A stretch of 64,000 nucleotides of DNA from Hippophae tibetana (GCA_037013495.1 CM072801.1:14375501-14439500), one strand, 5' to 3'; shown: positions 52,301 to 64,000, numbered from the stretch's first letter. Made by a program: numbers and translations. Notes: generated by a model from the letters alone, not told the origin.

Positions 52301-53053
52301 ATTTCAAGAATAAGCAAATATAGGGTTTGTTTGGAACCGTTTCTCCTTTTGGTTAAAAGTGGTTTCAAATGTTTGAAAGCATTTTTAAGGGTATTTGGTG
52401 ATCTTCTTGAGAAATAGTTTTAAAATTTTGAGAAGCATTATTTATATTTTTTAAAAAAGTAAGTAAATCTTGCTTTTTAGAGAAGTAATTTAAGATGCAT
52501 GCTCATCTCCTATGTTAATTACTAAAGTGTCATTCTAAGTCACTTCTAGTAATTTTTTGCCAAACATATTAATGCTTTTATTTAAACCACTTTTAACCAA
52601 ACTATTTCAATTTAAACCAATTTTCTTAAAACTACTTTTATCCAAATAGACCCATAATGTCCTTTTGTCAGCAAGCAAAAACTATGTATTTTCTAAGCCT
52701 TGAAAGGGCTTATGACAAAAATTCTGTTTGGTCATTAAGTATTTTTTGCTGTCAGAAGCATTTTTACCGGTCTCAGTAGCCACAAAAAAAAAGGGACCCT
52801 TAATCACATCTTGTATCATTCGACTTGTATCTTTATATTAAAGTTACCATTATGTGCATTGTTTTTCTTCATTTAGTTGAGCTGCCCATCAAAGAGGGAA
52901 ATCATGGTCTTTGGGAGCATTAAGCAACCAGGTACTCTTTTACCAAAAGCACCAAAGGGATGGGGTTGGCGATCAGCTTTGTTATTTGATGAGCTCAACG
53001 ATCTTCTCCAAAATGGGGCCTTAAGAGTGGCAGCTGTTGTGAAGCTTGTTTGA
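46313..53053 (+). CDS. BTB/POZ protein, germ-cell-less-like, with MATH-like C-terminus
   Basis: Twelve exons (46313-46566, 47693-47876, 47985-48053, 48133-48231, 49455-49534, 49623-50448, 50781-51457, 51610-51700, 51813-51864, 51973-52022, 52187-52234, 52877-53053) join in phase to 868 residues with GT/AG borders throughout. Residues about 55-165 are a BTB domain (GSFSDVVVHAMGSTYCLHRL, ALAYLYGHHPKLND), followed by a BACK-like helical region (WVPSEEKRFELALFTFLAKA). A Ser/Asn-rich linker and conserved block with Cys residues (CKSCCLTSNACVCQQSFGC; GHGTTFVPAAAWPPTRFVFS) follow. Residues about 730-868 (HSPEFYYAGSLWKVSVQVF; GWGWRSALLFDELNDLL) look like a MATH fold. BTB proteins usually bind CUL3 and recruit substrates for ubiquitination, so an E3 adaptor role is the inference. 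The start is the first ATG of an exon with no earlier in-frame ATG seen. Confidence 0.87.
46990..47299. mobile_element. hAT-like MITE in intron 1 of the BTB gene
   Basis: Starts TTGGTTTGGAACTCCTTCTCC, ends CATCCAAAACGGACCC; shares CTTCTCCTTTT, AAATTTTGAGAAGCA and TAGATGCATGCT with the copy at 52323-52653. Confidence 0.6.
48355..49440 (+). repeat. Tandem array of about 255-330 bp units in BTB intron 4
   Basis: Four imperfect copies of a unit marked by GATGAAGCAAAGGAAGCCA (about 48362, 48617, 48923, 49249), each followed by CCTAGAAA, TATTGCTTTTCCA, GCTTGAATTCATGCAT and CTTCAGCAGA blocks. The array fills most of the intron 48232-49454. Confidence 0.85.
52323..52653. mobile_element. hAT-like MITE in the last intron of the BTB gene
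   Basis: Starts GGGTTTGTTTGGAACCGTTTC and ends CTTTTATCCAAATAGACCC, imperfect terminal inverted repeats. It is preceded by a fragment starting GGGTCTGTTTGTTTGTG at 52270. No clear 8-bp duplication. Confidence 0.6.
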
Positions 53054-53384
53054 AATTAACTAGGTGCTTAGCTTCAAAATCCTTGTTTTCATATTAATCT
53101 AAGATGCAAACATGTTCATTTACTGAAATGACTTTAGTTTGCTGATACAATAATTTAAATTTTCAGATTTAAACCGAGGCTGAAAGGTTAGTTTTGATGA
53201 AACAAAGGATGATAATTGAAAAATACAGTTTCTCACTCATGCTTAGTATAGTCATCGATATATAATTTTGTAAAATGGCATTGCCCTCCTAAATTTTGGG
53301 CTTGTGTCTTGCATATGATATTCTGTATTATTTTAATTTTTAATTCTAAAATTACTACTAAAATTAACTTGAAGAGTAGACAAG
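53054..53384. other. 3' UTR of the BTB gene and spacer
   Basis: No other feature seen before the next LTR. Confidence 0.6.
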
Positions 53385-53632
53385 TGTGAGAGAGGAACAA
53401 TAACATACAAGGGAATGAATGTAACAAGTATATGATGTATATTCACTTTAATACCATACAATGAGAATTACAAGATTATTTATAGTGTATACAATTAGTA
53501 TTGTAAAGTGACAGCTGCACATGACTAGCCACTAGTATACAAGTGTACGAGTAGTATACACATAGTGTATACAAGTATACAAGATATTGTAAAGAGATTA
53601 CATGCAAGGTATTTATTAGTATTATTCTAACA
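53385..53632 (-). repeat. 3' LTR of the minus-strand copia
   Basis: 248 bp; plus-strand ends TGTGAGAGAGG and TATTATTCTAACA. Contains a run of GTATAC/GTGTATAC motifs. Confidence 0.75.
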
Positions 53633-54399
53633 TCTCTCGTAAATTGGTAATGGAGAATAACCATTAATTTGATTTGAATATAATAGAATCTGGAAGAGTT
53701 TTAGTGAGAGCGTTGATCATATGTGAGAGTGAATAATATATCTAATGTGCTAGAATTAACTTGGTCACAAAGAAATTGCCAATAAAGTTCAACATGCTTT
53801 ATTTTCGTATGTTGAACAACATTAACAGACAAATACTTAGTGTCAATATTATCATATAGTAAATAAACATACAAGGCAAGGTGATATGAAGTTCTTGAAG
53901 GATTGATTACGACCAAACCAACACAGAAAAGGCTAGAGCCAATGCTTTATTTTAAGCCTTTGCATTGGAACAAGCAACAACCTTTTATTCGTTAAAAGAT
54001 CAAGAAATTAGATTATTTTTTAAGAAAATGCATTAAAGACTTGTATTTCATCAATCATCAATACAGTTGGTCTAATTAGAGTAGTAAAAACCAATTAGGC
54101 CAAGCTAACCTTTGGAAGAGTAAACCATGATGCATAGTGATTTTAGTATAACATAAGACACATTTAAGAGATGTGAGTCAGTAATTGCCTGAAGAAATTG
54201 GCATATGCTAATTTCTTGACAAAGAGAGTTATGTTTGGACGAGTGAACATATAATACTGAAGAGCCCCTATAAAGCTTATGAATTCAGTTGCATCTTCCA
54301 ATAGATGCCCATTAAATTGGAGAGAGATGTACTAGTTCTTATAGGAGTTGGAGAGGTGTATTAGTTCTTATAGGAATTTTGGCTAGTTTGGAATCTGTA

Positions 54400-55010
54400 A
54401 GGCCACTCATAATGTGCAAGTCAACAATATATTTATGTTGATTAAGATGAATATAATTAGCATCTTTGAAAATTTGAATCCCAAAAAATTACTCAAATAT
54501 CTTAAGTCTTCGAGTTCTTGAATATGTTGTGTGTCATTTCCTATTAATATTATGTCATCAACATATATTGGAAGAATAGCGACTCTAGTATGCATAAATT
54601 GAAGGAACATTGAGGAATCAACTTGGAACATTGAAACTCTATTTTTAAGAGAGAGTAAGAGAGAGTGTCAAACGAAGCTCGATGAGCTTGTTTCAAACCA
54701 TAGATGGTTTTTTTCATCTTACACACCATATTAAGGGCATTGGTGTCCTCAAAATCGACTATTAACAGACTAAGAGCTCTTTCTTGATTCTATGGGTGGT
54801 GGTACATGGTTGTTTTTAATTGGTAGATCGATTTATCTGGTTAATTTCATTAACGAATGAGACCTCAACTTAGGGTTGGGATATGTAAGCCTTATTTTTC
54901 AAGACACTATTGAGTAATGCATTATTGATATCCATCTTTTTCAAAACCTAATCAGATGAGAGAAAATGTAAGAACCATACATTGTTTGAGGCTTCACTAT
55001 AAAGGTGAAA
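54400..55010 (-). pseudogene. Copia reverse transcriptase remnant
   Basis: Minus-strand blocks KKTIYGLKQAHRASFDTLS (about 54660-54720) and LPIYVDDIILIGNDTQHIQE (54530-54590) with YVDD intact, in different frames separated by indels. Confidence 0.75.
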
Positions 55011-55019
55011 GTCTTAGAA

Positions 55020-56694
55020 TAATCAATGCCAAACTTCTATTTGTAACCTTTAGCTAACAATCCTCACTTGTATTTAACTAGAGTGCAGCCACTCTTTAGC
55101 TTCACCTTGTAAAGCCATTTGGAAGCAATAGGTTTGCAATTCTTAGGTTTAGGCACTAAAGTCCAAGTATTATTATGAACTAATGCATCAAATTCTATCT
55201 TCATAACATTTCCTACTCTGGAATGCCATTAGTTGGTGCAAATGATGTAGGCTTAAACAAAATAATTGAGGTTGAGAAAGTAAATTGCTTAGGTTTTACA
55301 ATGTCATCCTTGAGTTGTGTAACCATTGGATAACATTGGAATGGCCTATAGGTAATTGACTTATAGTATGTACTATTTTCGAGTCTTGTAAAGAAACATG
55401 TGAGAGGGATAAGAGATAAGGCACTAAGTTAGAAAAGGTATGCACACATTGCATCTTGTGGTGAAAAAGGTGTAACAATAGAAACAAATGGGTTCAAGGA
55501 ACAAGGTAGAGAAGCTAATAATAAACCTAGCTTAGATGTTGACACATCAGTGAGCAAAAATACATATTTCTCATACAAAGATATTAGAATAGGCAATGCA
55601 AGTATTGGTAACAAGGAAATTGAGAAAGGGAACCTTAGATGGTTTCAATGAAGACTGATATGGAAATACATCCTCATGAAATGTCACATGTCTAGATCTA
55701 TATAACCTATCCATGAATCAAGACAAAGATAGCCATGTTTTGAGGTACGTATCCTAAAAATACTCAATGCGTTAATATAGAATCAAGTTTATAAGCAACA
55801 TAACTCTTAGTATAGGGAAAGCAAGAGAATCTAAAGACCTTAAGGAATTTGCAATCTTGAACTTTTTCTTATAAAAATTGATAGGTAGTTTGATAGTTCA
55901 AAACTTTTGAAAGAGGTATGTTAATGATAAGCATAACAATCCTAAAAGCATAAATCCAAAAAGTTTTAGGCAAATTAGCTTACAATTAGAGTGTTAACCC
56001 TTTCTCAACCACTCTTCTATGCCTAGATTTATGCTTGTCATTTTTATGTAAGAAATTTTAACTCTTATCCTCCATCACTTTATACTTCCTTTATATTCAT
56101 AGAAAAAATTAATTGTCTCTTGATCATGCCCACAAACATATCAAACATGGATTCAACTTGACTATTAGTAAAGAGAAAATATGTCCACATAAAATGACTA
56201 AAGTCATCTATTATGTGTAAATGATATTTGTTACCAATTGGTCATATCCACGTATTAATGTATACTAAATCAAATGCAAGAATGACTTTGATACGAAGAG
56301 ACTTGAAATAGTGCAAATGCTTTATGAACATTGGTACTATGTTCAAACTCATTTCGTTGACACAATCTATTTAATAGTATGATAAGGATGAGCTCAACGT
56401 TTACACCATACATAATCATTTGAGTAGCATGAAAAATAAGGAGATTTATAAAGGAATAAGAAATAACATGACCATAAGGTGTAGAAGTTAGAGCTCTATT
56501 GAGACAATACAAGCTATCACGAGTTGGTTTATTGAGTAGTACACTATGACCTCCTTTTTAACACAAAAAGAATCATCAATAAATTTTATAGCCATATTAT
56601 TATCAGTACATAAATGATGAACTAAGATTAGATTACTAAGAACAACTCGTGTATACAACACATTAATGAGGAAAAAGATTCGCCATCTCCACAC
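55020..56694 (-). pseudogene. Copia integrase and linker remnant
   Basis: Minus-strand 56488-56694 has NVLYTRVVLSNLILVHHLC and DNNMAIKFIDDSFCVKKE, the protease-integrase linker of copia; the integrase core between 56480 and 55600 is too broken to show catalytic residues, and 55020-55600 is linker to RT. Confidence 0.55.
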
Positions 56695-56706
56695 ATAATC
56701 ACATGG

Positions 56707-57200
56707 CTATGATGAAGTATGGTGAGATGTAGCTAATGGAGAAGGATTAGCATTAGTTAAAAAAACATATGATTGTCTAATCTTTGTTTGTAATAGATCT
56801 CGAAGCTTGAAACACTTGCTTGTAGCATATTCTGGTTTGTTGCATATTTGACATTGCTCACGAGGACTTTGTGAGGAATTTTGCTTATTATCTTTGTGAG
56901 AGTTAGAGTTGGCCACATAGGCAGAATTATTCTGAACATTTTGTTGTAGAAAATCATGCACATTTTAACTCGTCCTTGAAGGTGGCTTATGAGGAGTATA
57001 TGATGAACCACTAATACTATGAAGCATTAGAGCCCTTAATAGTAAGTGTATACATATTGGCCATGTTTGCTTGGAAGATATTGTTATGATCATAGAATTG
57101 AGACTATATACTAGCATTCTTTCATACATGGTCAGTAGGTCTTGGAACTCATCAAAGTTCATAAACCCAAAACACATTGTTATAGATGAGATGAAGGTGA
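56707..57200 (-). pseudogene. Copia gag remnant
   Basis: Minus-strand frame 56707-56961 has the zinc knuckle CQICNKPEYATSKCFKLRD, in which the His ligand is Tyr. 56965-57177 (MNFDEFQDLLTMYERMLVY) is the preceding gag part in another frame. Confidence 0.7.
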
Positions 57201-57819
57201 GGTAATTAGGATCTAAACCTCATACTTTGCACGTAATCGAATCTTAATCTTGTACAATTTCAACTCTAGTAGCTAGGTGATTAACAATTGACTTAATATG
57301 CATAAGATACTCTTCAATTGACAAGTCATTCTTACACACAGTTTGTAATTGAAGACATAAGTCTATAACTCGAGCAAGTAACTTGAATATGCTAAACATG
57401 CCAATATTGAGCTATTAATCTTGGCCTAAATAGATGAACTAATGCACTAGGTGAAACAAATGCAAAAATATAGCTCCTAACAATTTTATTTAATCTTATC
57501 CAAATCTCAAATTTAGGATTTGTAATATGGGTATAGGGTAACAATTGTAGGAATAGGAATTGAATGATCAATGATCTTCACTATGCCATAAACGCGACAA
57601 AATTTTCTTGCATCAAAGCTAAAAAAAATTAGAGTAATCGAGTTTGATTGCAAAGCTCATGTTTGTAAGAGGAATAACGATTAAAGATGTGGACTAAAAA
57701 TTCATAATTGGTGAACTAGGATAAGCTTCAACTATTGCAATGGAGTTTCAAAAATTAGGATGAGTTCTTGGCGTTACCATTAGAGCATTTTTGTAATTGC
57801 TAAGTGATTTTGATCGTAG

Positions 57820-58045
57820 TGTGAAAGATGAACAAAGAACATACAAGGGAATGAATGTAACAATTACGTAAATTCACTTCAATACCATACAATAAGAATT
57901 ACAAGACTATTTATTACATATAAGAGTAGTATTATAAAGTGTTAGATGTACACGTCTAGCCATTATACACCTAGACACTTAGTAAGTAGTTATAACATAA
58001 ATGAAAGAGAGCACATACAAGACATTCACTAATATTATTCTAATA
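57820..58045 (-). repeat. 5' LTR of the minus-strand copia
   Basis: Starts TGTGAAAGATGAACAAAG and ends TATTATTCTAATA on the plus strand; diverged from the left LTR by substitutions and small deletions, and its terminal CA is mutated. Confidence 0.7.
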
Positions 58046-60235
58046 TAGGTTAATGTTATCTATATTTAACTACTATCATTCTTAAAATTTATATCTGTAA
58101 AATAACACATATATGTCTAGTTTATATATTTTACTATAAAAAATTTTAACACATCATTTCACATTAATCAACTAGTTGACTACAGTTATTTAGATTCATT
58201 CTATGTTGAATTTTATTTTATTTACTATTATTTTTGTTGTTAGAAGTTTTAAATTTATTATTTTATATATTTTCCAATTATTTGTAATAGAAGAGCTAAA
58301 ATGTTTCATCTTATAAACAATTGTAATTGTCTAATGTTCTACGTTGAACGGCATGCTTCAAGTGTTAGTAATGCTATTGTACATATTTGTTCTTATTTTT
58401 CCAGGAATAAAAGGATGTTTGGGGTTCTATGTTATATAGGTTAAATACAATTATATTTGATTAAATTTTATTTAATTATATTATATATATTTTGTATAGT
58501 GTTTAGTGACAATATGTATAATATAGTTAGGTAAAATTGTGATAAGTGTTTTAATAAAATATTTTATATTTAAAATATTATTTAATTTATTTTATGTAGT
58601 TTTTATATCCATCAAAATAATTTATTATAAAATATATTTAAATTAATATTTAATTTATTTTTATATTTTTTTATATTTTAAATTTTTAAAAAAATATTTT
58701 TAATTTGAGATTAAATAAAAAATCAAAAACATATAATTGTATTTATCTTCTATGCTACATTTAAAAAAATATATATTATATTTATTTATCTATATATATA
58801 TATATTTAAATATTTAAAAAGTATAAAATATAAAATAAATAATTTGTTGTATTACCAATTAAAAAATATTATATTAGTATCTCTAATTTTGAATTTAATA
58901 ATCAAATTTCATTATTTTTTAATTAAAAAATAAAATATTTAAAGAATTTATTTATTTTTCGTAACTAAAAAAAATTATAGTAAAACCATGCTAAAAGTTT
59001 TCTCATGATTATCAAGTGATACGATGTTGAGTTTTTAAGTTTGTAGTGTCACTCTTGGACCCATCCAAGTCCAACACATCGAGTAACAAGACACAGTACA
59101 AAATTTTTAAGATTTGATTATTTTAATTTAATATCACGTAAATGTTAAATGATAGTTAAATTTTTAAGATTTTTTATAATATATAATAATAAATATGTAC
59201 TCAAAGTATTAAATATATTATTTATTTTCGTATTATTTAATTCTATCTTATTTAATCTTTTATGCAACTTTTCAATTGAAGTTATGTTATATCCAATGGG
59301 ATTCAAAATCAATTACCTGTCAAAAACCAATATCATTAATTAAATACACTTTCTTAAAAAATAATGATAAAAAATGAAAAGGCAAAAGGCAAAAAAGGCT
59401 TTAGTGTTTTTTATAAAGTCCTCTTATTATTTTCTTTTTTAGAAAACCGTTTCACTTAATCTGATGGTATGAGTTTTTGAAAAAGAAAATATTAATAATT
59501 GAAAAATTTATACAGGGGGGATCAATTATTTTTTTATGGATTAAGTTAAATAGAATTAAATAATATATTTAATCTCATTTTTATGCATTCTTTCTTAAAC
59601 ATTAATAAAGATTTTATATAGTACTCTTAATATATTCTATGAAAGACACTTATAATCCCATACATGAAAATGCCCCCTTTTTTTTGTTATAATTTTTTTA
59701 CTCTTTTTTTTTTTTCGAAAAGAAGAAACTTAGTCGTCCATTTTATTTTATTTATGTCACACACAAATATCACAGTAGAATTTAACACACTGCTCACAGT
59801 TACAAGTTACAATCTACAAAAACCAAAATATTTGCGACACTCAGGCACCGACATCTCCCGTCTCCACCGATCCAATCCAATATTATTTATTGAGGTTAAA
59901 AGCCATTGCCATTGCCATTGCCATTGCCATTGTCTTGTATTTTTGTTAAAGTATTTCGATTTCTTTGTTATATTTCTATTTATTTCTTCTAACCCCGAAC
60001 TATACAAAATGTTCATATTATTTGTATTTTTGGTCCTGTAAAGAATGTAATTTGTTTTCAGAAAAACCCTAGAAGTTTAAAATCAAATTACCTGACTTCC
60101 ACCGTTTCAATATTTGCCAAGAAAGGCTGAATTTTTTTTAACTCGAGTTCAGGAGTGTAATTGTTGTTCGACATGGTTTTCCTTTAATTTGTGGATGCAA
60201 GTTTTAGGGTTTTGGAATTCTGGGTCTATCTATCA
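58046..60235. other. AT-rich intergenic DNA and 5' region of the ESD4-like gene
   Basis: Mostly AT-rich spacer without recognised genes. The 5' UTR probably begins between 59800 and 60200. A (CCATTG)n repeat lies at 59902-59931. Confidence 0.6.
59902..59931 (+). repeat. (CCATTG)n hexanucleotide microsatellite
   Basis: Five CCATTG/GCCATT repeats about 300 bases before the ESD4-like start codon. Confidence 0.9.
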
Positions 60236-63200
60236 ATGGGAGCCTTAACCAGCAATTGTAAGCGAGGAGACGAATGGTTTGTTTCAAATCATGAAAATGC
60301 ATCTCTAAATTCGCCGAATTTTCACCTGTCAAAGAAACCCAGATTATCGCCTAAGCAGCAGAATGCGGACAGGCCGGTGTTTTCTTCGAAAAGCGCTGCT
60401 GCAAGGGTTTCTCGGTATCCGGATGTGAAGCCGCCTTTGACTAGACTTCACGCTCCGTGTAGACCATCGAAATATGGCTCCATTTTGACGAGTACGAAGC
60501 GTGGTTTGAGTGCTAATGCTAAGCCTAGTGAGGCCGGTAAGAGGGAAGATTCTCATGAATCGATGGGTAATATTTTGTCTAGCCGTTTAAACGAAGTAAA
60601 AAGTGCTGCATTTGCCACGCTTAGGTATTTAAGTAAACAAATTGAGGTTATTGAATTGGATAAGGAGGTTGAAAATGGTAGAGTATCTGAAGAATCTAGC
60701 TTAGAAGAAATTGAGGTTATAGAGGAAGATGAGCAAGGTGGTAACGCTAGTGAGATTGTGCCCAATGTGATAGAATTGGACTCAAAATTATTGGACCATG
60801 GTGCTCAGCCATCTTCTTCTTCAATGGTCTCAGACTTGATACTGAGTTGTTCATTGGTGAATCATGGTGAGGCTGTTTCATCTCTCTCTGCTTACAAGAA
60901 GCTGCTTGAGAAAGTAGAGAAGAAGACAACCAGGTTGAATCAGTTGGGTTTCGACATTGAAGTCCATGAGAGACGCCGGTCATGGTTTCAGTCGATGAGG
61001 CCTAAGAAGAAGCCAGTGGAGGTGAAATTTTGTGTTCTTAATGGTTTTTCGTTGAATATTCCTTTTTGCTAGGTGTAGGCAAGAACTGTTTTCTATATAT
61101 TTTTAGGAACAGTATGATTATTATTGAATGCAAGTATGTAAGGAACCAATTAAATATGAATGTCTTATTTGGCTAAGTGGCACTTTTCAGGAAGTAACCC
61201 GTGAGCCATTTATCCCTCTTACAGACAAGGAAGAAGCATTGGTCAAGCAAGCATTTTCTTCTGCTAACCGGTATGTTTTGATGCATGTGATGTTTATTAT
61301 GGAAAGAGGTCTTTATATTATAACACTAAACTTGGCTTCATTTGTGTAGGAAGAGGGTCTTGGTTTCCCATGAGAATTCAAACCTAGAGATTACGGGTGA
61401 ACTTTTGCAATGCCTAAGACCACGCGCTTGGCTTAATGATGAGGTGAGCTTTCAGTTTTAAGGAAAAAACTTACATGGATTGGGGTTATAGCTACAATAT
61501 ACCCCTGGTCGCTTTACAACCATTAATCTAGCATTTTGTCAAAGAATTTCAAAAATCTAATGGCTCCTTATGGTCAGAGTTTCAAATCAGTCATACCTAA
61601 GATTTTCTCCAGTGTTAAACTGTTAAATAGTGTGTCAGTGATAATCTTTATGATGCAATGATACTGATAATAGAACGGCACCTTGATTGGATTGCGCTGG
61701 GTGTGTTATTTTTTTTTTTGGTCAAGTGATTGCGCTGAGCTTGATATTATTAATGTCTATTTTCTACTTTTACAGGTCATCAACATCTACCTTGAGTTGC
61801 TGAAAGAGCGGGAAAAAAGAGAACCTCAGAAGTTTTTGAAGTGCCATTTCTTTAACACCTTTTTTTACAAGAAGGTTTCTCAATTTGCCCTTCTAAGATT
61901 TTTATAATGTGCAATCGTTCTCTCTATTTTCCCCTCTTCTATTTCCCTCAATTTTTTTTCATGTTGAGGAGGTCTTATATACTTTGATTTGTGTACCTAC
62001 ATTTTTATTACCTTCAATCTCTGAAAGAAAAACAAATTTTAAAAATTGCTACTTGATCTTTCAATTTTTACAGTTGGGAAATTTTTTGTATCCTGTATTT
62101 CGTTTTCACATTATTCTTCTTATTATTCCATGAAAATGTTCATCAGTGCTGCTTATGGATGTAATTCTTGGAGTTTGCTTTGCAGTTTTCATGAAGTATA
62201 TATTGGACAACATTGCAGGTTGATGCATGAAATTTTTTACGTGTCATTTTAATCCTATGTCAGTTAAATACTATTGATCATTTAATGTACATGTTCATGT
62301 GTGCTGTTTAATCCTATGTCAGTTAAATACTATTGATCATTTAATGTACATGTTCATGTGTGCTGTTTAATCCTATGCCAGTTAAATACTATTGATCATT
62401 TAATGTACATGTTCATGTGTGCTGTTGCCATGTCTATAGATTTTTGTAGTTGCTTTTTATATTAGCCAATCTAACTAATACCAATAACCTATTATCTGCC
62501 TCCTCTTCCGGTCTTACCTGATATCTGAACTCTTTCTGTTTGAGCTGGCTGTGTAGTAGAAGTTGTGTGTTTTCCCATTTATGTTCTTTTACTAATTATA
62601 TAATCCAAATTTATATGCTCAGCTCATAAGTGGGAGAGGCTATGATTACAAATCTGTAAGAAGATGGACCTCTCGAAAAAAGTTGGGATATGACCTTATT
62701 GAGTGTGACAAAGTAATAAAGCTATAAATTTTTTTAATATTTAATCCCAATATCTTGCTAAATTTATCTATGTATGGGCAAATTGATTTTCTCCGTTGTC
62801 AGATAATTGTTCCTGTTCACAAAGAGATACATTGGTGCTTGGCAGTTATTAATAAGAAAGAACAGAAATTCCAATACCTTGATTCTCTTAAAGGAAGGGA
62901 TTCTAAAGTGATGGAAATACTGGTATGTTGTTTCTTCATTTTGACTGACTTTTGAGGTAATTTTTTGATGCATTCTTGCCTGCAAAAAATTTCAAAGACA
63001 CGATAGTGTATAGACGAGAATTGGTTTGGCAACATTTTTATTTATCTATATTTGAACTCATTGTCATTGATGACCAAGCCTTTGTTGCCATCCTTTATGA
63101 ATTTTGCAAAATCACCGATACTTAAAGTATCATGCCAAAATACGTGCGATTGCTACCAGAGGTAATTGCTTCTACATGACCACCATACAAATGGTACATC

Positions 63201-63920
63201 CATTACAATAATGGCTCTTATGACTACCATATCTGATCATCTCTGCCATCAGCAGCAGCAATACCATTACCACTCCTACTGCTGCAGCCTCTACAATTAA
63301 TCCTAATCTCACTCAAAATACTGAAATGTTCTTCTCTTCAATGTCCATTCAATCCCAACTTATTCAGTTGACTCCAAGAAATTTAGTTTTCTTAATGTTC
63401 CTTACAGAATGCGTCTGAAAGGTTGGTCATTGTGAATCTTACTTCTCCAACCTCAGCCTTAAAATGTTTCTGGCTAATGCTAATCAGTTCATGAATTACA
63501 GATTAAAGGATGCTCTGGATATTTACAATAGTAACTACTAAACATAATATGGTCTTAAAAAAGAAAAAGGTTCATTAAGTTTTAATTTAAATGTTCCTAG
63601 ATTTAGAATATGTACAGATTTACTGATAAGATTTTATCCGTGTCAGTTTACCTTTTCAAGGCATGTAATTCTCAAAAATAATATTTCTTTTTCTTCTCTG
63701 TAGCAGCTCCACAAAATATTTCTGTGGATCTACTACATTTCAATGGGATCGCATTGTGGCAATGATCCTAGTCCAGCAATTTCATTTGTTATTATTAATT
63801 CTTATTTGCTTTCCAGGCTCGATACTATGTGGATGAAGCGAAGGATAAGAGTGGAAAAGACATCAATGTCAGTTCTTGGGAGCTAGAATATGTTGAAGAT
63901 CTTCCTGAGCAAGAGAATGG
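60236..63920 (+). CDS. ESD4: SUMO-specific protease, ULP1/ESD4 family (5' seven exons)
   Basis: A cysteine protease that matures SUMO and removes it from proteins at the nuclear envelope; in Arabidopsis ESD4 loss gives early flowering (family knowledge). Exons 60236-61021, 61191-61270, 61350-61443, 61776-61874, 62623-62712, 62803-62922, 63817-63920 join in phase to 457 residues; the gene continues to the right. The start MGALTSNCKRGDEW resembles the ESD4 N-terminus; an ATG at 60195 is out of frame. After a variable acidic half come REPFIPLTDKEEALV, RPRAWLNDEVINIYLELLKE, CHFFNTFFYKKLISGRGYDY, and catalytic HWCLAVI (His) and YLDSLKGR (Asp). The catalytic Cys exon (usually DCGVF) lies outside. 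It could equally be the ELS1 paralogue; the window cannot decide. Confidence 0.9.
62248..62426 (+). repeat. 59-bp tandem triplication in intron 4
   Basis: AATCCTATGTCAGTTAAATA recurs at 62251, 62310 and 62369 (third copy with one change, GCC), each with TGTACATGTTCATGTGTGCTG. The copies are almost identical, so recent. It lies in the intron 61875-62622. Confidence 0.9.
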
Positions 63921-64000
63921 GTATGCACATCTTATTTGATAAGTATTAACATTTTCCTTATACGAAATCAACCCTAGAAGTCCAAAATAAAATGTACTAT

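Larger units (their letters stand above)
53385..58045 (-). mobile_element. Ty1/copia retrotransposon, minus strand, both LTRs, decayed
   Basis: Two LTRs (53385-53632 and 57820-58045) share ACATACAAGGGAATGAATGT, TTCACTT.AATACCATACAAT and CTAGCCA blocks. Between them the minus strand gives gag (57200-56700), integrase region (56700-55600) and RT (55000-54400), all with stops. No protein could be intact. Confidence 0.8.

Noticed and set aside
59664-60041. 125-codon plus-strand frame with HCHCHCHC repeat
   Set aside because: The His-Cys repeat is the hexanucleotide microsatellite read in one frame; Phe/Leu-rich remainder is AT-rich noise.
60191-60235. Longer N-terminus or ATG at 60195 for the ESD4-like protein
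   Set aside because: The frame upstream of 60236 has no ATG, and the ATG at 60195 is in a different frame that soon stops.
1-64000. CRISPR arrays, operons, riboswitches, bacterial elements, tRNA or rRNA genes
   Set aside because: Introns, plant protein families and LTR elements show nuclear plant DNA; no spaced direct repeats or RNA gene signatures were seen by reading. A tRNAscan search would be needed to exclude a tRNA fully.

Overview
This is nuclear DNA from a flowering plant, most likely a eudicot. The sequence is strongly AT-rich, the genes are split by GT/AG introns, the protein families are plant-type, and degenerate Ty1/copia and Ty3/gypsy retrotransposons fill much of the space between genes. 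I cannot name the species. All gene models are exon joins that I checked by hand for reading phase; no transcript data were available.

Layout. 1-3977 (+): the 3' eleven exons of a CARM1/PRMT4-type arginine methyltransferase. 5402-9400 (-): a short eIF4G-like gene with MIF4G and MA3 domains, convergent with the PRMT gene; it lacks the long N-terminal half of normal eIF4G. 10619-21478: one nearly complete, decayed gypsy element on the minus strand, with matching LTRs; its left LTR carries a 1-kb foldback (Mutator-like) insertion. 21479-26610: remnants of a plus-strand gypsy gag broken up by LTR pieces of another family, including a tail-to-tail LTR palindrome with its own 5-bp target duplication. 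27975-32442: a copia 5' fragment abutting a minus-strand gypsy LTR-gag-protease fragment. 34625-38597 (+): a plastid-type membrane protein with a C-terminal DUF3110-like domain. 40843-45510 (+): a decayed copia element with one LTR. 46313-53053 (+): a 12-exon BTB protein with a germ-cell-less-like N-terminal half and a MATH-like C-terminal part; its introns hold a tandem array and MITEs. 53385-58045 (-): a decayed copia element with both LTRs. 60236-63920 (+): the first seven exons of an ESD4-type SUMO protease; the gene runs off the right edge, so its catalytic Cys is not seen.

The five host genes do not form a pathway or cluster. They are ordinary single-copy-type genes (protein methylation, translation, a plastid protein, a probable CUL3 adaptor, SUMO removal) separated by transposon-rich spacers. 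The most unusual items are the eIF4G gene with no visible eIF4E-binding site and the LTR palindrome that ends in two copies of the same LTR end.
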